Source of the DNA: Montifringilla adamsi
Taxonomy: Eukaryota; Chordata; Aves; Passeriformes; Passeridae
Direction: 5' to 3'
Assembly: GCA_017590115.1 (NCBI GenBank)
Contig: JAGGNK010012114.1
Coordinates: forward strand, 751,467 to 815,466
DNA length: 64,000 nucleotides
Positions within the stretch are counted from its first letter, which is position 1; every line of letters begins with the position of its first letter. Shown here one piece after another: positions 62,850 to 64,000 of the stretch. The notes under the pieces were generated by a model. The model was given only the letters and a program-made list of their open reading frames with translations. It was not told where the DNA came from and ran no database searches. Made by a program: the position numbers and the translations under genes.

Positions 62850-62850
<1 letters not shown>

Positions 62851-62886
<36 letters not shown>
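62851..62886. repeat. (TTA)12 microsatellite
   Basis: Twelve perfect TTA units. A short forward frame crossing it gains a run of leucines for this reason only. Confidence 0.97.
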
Positions 62887-62887
<1 letters not shown>

Positions 62888-64000
62888 TTCTCAAGAGGAC
62901 TTAAGTTGTAATTTTTGATTGAGTACACCTAAGTACTCCGGAAAGAACATTTAGACATTCTTTATTAGACAAAATTCATCTTTATCAGACAAATGAGTGT
63001 ACAGATGCTGAAACTACCTACCTGGACATCCTGTATTTAGGGTGGCCAATTGCTCATTGGAAATATGACAAGGGAAAATTGAAAGTGAAGTCTTCTAGAC
63101 AGAAAATAAATCAGGCTTATATCTTCCTCCCTCCCTTGGCATGTAATGACCTCAGGTATTTTAAATTTCAGGAATTCCAGATTTCAGAAAAACAGGCAAC
63201 AGAAATAAATGTTTACAGGAAAAGGTTTTTCTATCATGTTTTTTCACATGTATTTTTTAAATTTTTCTCTCCTTCTGACAAATCCTCAAAATCCTCTACC
63301 TGGGAAATGCAAACCCAGGTGATTTCTCCTTCAACTTACTCCCACTTTAAAGGATTTAAAAATCTGCATCAGAAAAGAGAGGTGACTAAATGTAGATGTA
63401 GAAAAGCATACCATACATGAACAATTCATAATAGCCCCTCCAATATGACAGGTATTAAAGGCATATATTGTCAATGAATTATGAGAAGTGGAAAAATGAA
63501 TAAAAACTAAGCTTGGCACTCAGGTACTATCATGAAGTAAGAAATAAGATGGTGTAAAAATAAAGTCCTGTTTTTAAGTATGATGTGAGCACTTAGAGAC
63601 CAGAATCATAGAGGTTGTGAATTAGAAAATGTTTGGGTCACTTTTAGAGATTGCTTCCTGGCTTTTAAGTCACTGAACACTTCTGAAAAAAATCTTATTT
63701 TTGTGTATCTGGCAAGCGGCTCATGATGAATAGTTCAGTCATCTCCAGATATGAAGGAGGAGGTGCAACAAGAAAGATTAAACAAGATGGATGCATTTTT
63801 GAATTAAAGTCAGGAAAAATAGAAGACATAATTATATAGGATTACCAGCTTGAGATTAAAACAGTTTACATGCTATCCCTAGCTCACCCTCCATGCCAGT
63901 GTATGGGTTGAAATTCTTGCTGTTAATGAGGATCCATTAAATGTTAAACTTCACATCAGTAAAAACCAAGGGGCTATCTTCAGATTCTCCTTTTCTCACA

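Larger units (their letters stand above)
57407..64000. other. Unique AT-rich sequence, no gene seen
   Basis: About 6.6 kb with no recognisable gene or interspersed repeat. A 136-codon reverse frame at 58129-58539 overlaps a comparably open forward frame and has no splice or start support, so it is treated as chance. Contents worth naming are the GTTTTT tract at 57651, a possible regulatory stretch at 59430-59660, A21 at 61945, the TATG repeat at 62029 and TTA12 at 62851. Confidence 0.5.

Overview
The window looks like AT-rich, gene-poor nuclear DNA from a bird, more likely a songbird than a fowl. The evidence is the repeats. The interspersed elements are CR1 LINEs, with degenerate reverse transcriptase and typical avian CR1 3' ends, plus solo LTRs of avian endogenous retroviruses. 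One LTR (57038-57400) resembles an LTR family I associate with passerine genomes. I saw no Alu, L1, bacterial operon, CRISPR array, rRNA or tRNA. No protein-coding gene can be annotated with confidence. Nearly all open frames are random runs in AT-rich sequence or lie inside repeats.

Layout. 1-16.2 kb is unique AT-rich sequence with one degenerate CR1 (about 4500-6075), a perfect 15-bp hairpin (2344-2379) and several simple repeats. 16.3-17.1 kb is a very old reverse-strand CR1. 19.6-20.3 kb is a truncated forward CR1. 20.3-37.7 kb is unique sequence. It holds a diverged ~103-bp tandem duplication with homeodomain-like cores (24.3-24.5 kb), a purine tract (32.4 kb) and weak candidate exons near 35.5-36 kb. 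37.7-38.3 kb is another old reverse CR1. 38.3-46.9 kb is unique sequence with the best candidate regulatory stretches (40.2-40.7 and 42.3-43.0 kb). 46.9-57.4 kb is the repeat-rich part: a reverse CR1, a solo LTR with a perfect 6-bp target duplication, a forward CR1 split by a second solo LTR, an LTR-like fragment with 45-bp internal repeats, and a third solo LTR with a perfect 6-bp target duplication. 57.4-64 kb is again unique AT-rich DNA with microsatellites.

The simplest reading is a gene desert or a very large intron. Its notable content is an insertion history readable from nested elements and target duplications, plus a few stretches that may be conserved noncoding elements. Conservation cannot be judged from one sequence, so those calls are kept at low confidence. 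No previously undescribed system is evident. The most distinctive unexplained structures are the hairpin at 2344-2379 and the duplicated element at 24.3-24.5 kb, which has a related copy near 21.65 kb.
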